Shown here in pieces: positions 63,167-64,000 of a stretch of 64,000 nucleotides of DNA. The DNA is taken from the NCBI GenBank assembly GCA_018650285.1, contig JABIGF010000021.1:1-64000 (forward strand), in the 5' to 3' direction. This stretch comes from Methanobacteriota archaeon. Lineage in GTDB: Archaea; Thermoplasmatota; Poseidoniia; Poseidoniales; Thalassarchaeaceae. The notes under the pieces were generated by a model. The model saw only the letters and a list, made by a program, of their open reading frames with translations. It was not told the origin of the DNA and did not search any database. The translations under genes were made by a program, and so were the position numbers. Position 1 is the stretch's first letter. Each line of letters begins with the position of its first letter.

Positions 63167-64000
63167 TCAACGCATTGGTATTTCTGCGAGGTTCTCAATT
63201 TCACCAAGTGCTTTACCTAGTGCATCTTGAGCCTGAGCCTTGTGAGCTTCACCCATTTCGTGACGTGAGTAACGAGCCTCTTCAAAGACGCTATCAAGAG
63301 CCACTAATGCATCCTCATTGATTGGCAATGCCTTACGAATTGCCATTTCGAATTCACGAACTGTCTCAAAATCTCTCCTAAGGAATCGGTGTCTCATCAG
63401 AATTGCACAGAGGCTTTCGTAACAGTTGAAAATTGCCTCTCGTGTTTCATCGCCTGCGGCCAACAATTCTGCAGTATAAGCAAATACATCTGCTAATTCT
63501 GCAAGAGCCGATTGCTTACGGCGGCGCCAATAAACTGCAAATGCCACCACTCCTAGAAGAGCAGCACTCAAGCCACCATACACCCAACCGCTGACACCTT
63601 CTTGTGCCTGAGCTGCAGTCAGTACAGTAACTTCCATTGTAGTTTCAAGTCGAGCCCTATCATCTTCTGCAACCTGTTCATCGGTTGAATTGATTTGAAC
63701 ATAGAGTGTACCGTAAGTTTCCCCGTCTCCGTATGGCGCCATTGGCGTTACTGAAACAAACTCAAACCAGAATGAACCATTTGTACCAGTGCGCCCAGTA
63801 AGAGTGCGCGAAAGTTCACGTGATTCGTTGTATAGAACCGCTGTTACTGCAATATCAGATGCAGGCAATTGTGTATCCTTTGCTATCGCCTCAACCCATG
63901 CAATTACACGATCACCATTGTATGGAACTGTTTCCACACCAGTCTGGAAATCAACAGGAACTACAACAAATATGGAGGTGTTTATTTGTCCACCGTTGAA
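63167..64000 (-). CDS. DUF4129-containing membrane protein, 5' end outside the window
   Basis: The frame is open through the right edge, so the N terminus is missing. Visible are an extracellular beta region of about 120 residues (YNESRELSRTLTGRTGTNGS), a transmembrane helix (YGGLSAALLGVVAFAVYW), then a cytoplasmic DUF4129-like helical part (SLCAILMRHRFLRRDFETVREFE, EEARYSRHEMGE). DUF4129 domains commonly occur at the C terminus of transglutaminase-like membrane proteins. Whether a catalytic domain precedes it cannot be seen here. Confidence 0.7.
   Translation of the reverse strand, partial: FNGGQINTSIFVVVPVDFQTGVETVPYNGDRVIAWVEAIAKDTQLPASDIAVTAVLYNESRELSRTLTGRTGTNGSFWFEFVSVTPMAPYGDGETYGTLYVQINSTDEQVAEDDRARLETTMEVTVLTAAQAQEGVSGWVYGGLSAALLGVVAFAVYWRRRKQSALAELADVFAYTAELLAAGDETREAIFNCYESLCAILMRHRFLRRDFETVREFEMAIRKALPINEDALVALDSVFEEARYSRHEMGEAHKAQAQDALGKALGEIENLAEIPMR

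Overview
The window is a piece of an archaeal chromosome. Archaea-specific genes are spread along it: an RNA polymerase operon with split A'/A'' subunits and an unsplit B subunit, ribosomal proteins eS1 (S3ae) and L30e, PurP, a COG1325 RNA-binding protein, a probable RNase P Pop5 subunit, a KaiC-like ATPase and several COG1340-type coiled-coil proteins. Unsplit rpoB, AT-leaning dense coding, giant secreted Asp-rich calcium-repeat proteins, aerobic-type respiration and B12-dependent propionate metabolism together suggest a planktonic marine member of Thermoplasmatota (Marine Group II/Poseidoniales-like). This placement is inferred from gene content, not from a tree. Many starts carry a clear GAGGTGA-type Shine-Dalgarno (SD) sequence.

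Layout. 1-5 kb: an open HTH fragment at the edge, a MazG-like pyrophosphohydrolase, MTA phosphorylase, eS1 with a C-terminal SAP domain, a COG1325 protein, a ferredoxin and PdxS. 5-14 kb: four coiled-coil proteins, a DtxR regulator, a membrane protein with extracellular CARDB-like repeats and cytoplasmic zinc ribbons, a roadblock-like protein and PurP. 14-25 kb: KaiC-like ATPase, then leftward tRNA-Lys, rpoH, rpoB, rpoA1, rpoA2, rpl30e and an unknown gene. 25-33 kb: a methyltransferase-biotin ligase fusion and a three-gene glutamate synthase operon. 33-36 kb: Pop5-like protein, multispanning membrane protein, divergent FtsZ-like protein, TPR protein. 36-43 kb: a cytochrome b/Rieske operon in which the C-terminal half of cytochrome b is fused to an HdrD-like iron-sulfur module. 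43-55 kb: GshA, AsnB, a 35-aa membrane protein, MeaB, B12-binding mutase subunit, acyl-CoA carboxylase beta subunit and biotin carrier, glutamate dehydrogenase, TM2 and DUF2752 proteins, HD phosphohydrolase. 55-64 kb: a giant secreted propeller/calcium-repeat protein, TerB-like, HTH and ribbon-helix-helix proteins, a gene-free hairpin array, a Rad3-type helicase and a truncated DUF4129 protein.

The genes describe a heterotrophic respiring cell. Glutamate dehydrogenase, glutamate synthase and asparagine synthetase assimilate nitrogen. The acyl-CoA carboxylase (PccB plus a biotin carrier, biotinylated presumably by the fused ligase), MeaB and the B12 subunit take propionyl-CoA to succinyl-CoA, although the biotin carboxylase and the large mutase subunit are not in the window. 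The 36-43 kb operon looks like a quinol-linked complex with an unusual soluble iron-sulfur input.

Most notable: the cytochrome b-HdrD fusion operon with its 25-aa coupled ORF; an N-terminal domain shared by RpoA'' and RpoH; the methyltransferase-biotin ligase fusion with Gln at the position of E. coli BirA Arg118; a divergent FtsZ-like protein; and the hairpin array at 60.16-60.47 kb. Everything here was read by eye without database searches.
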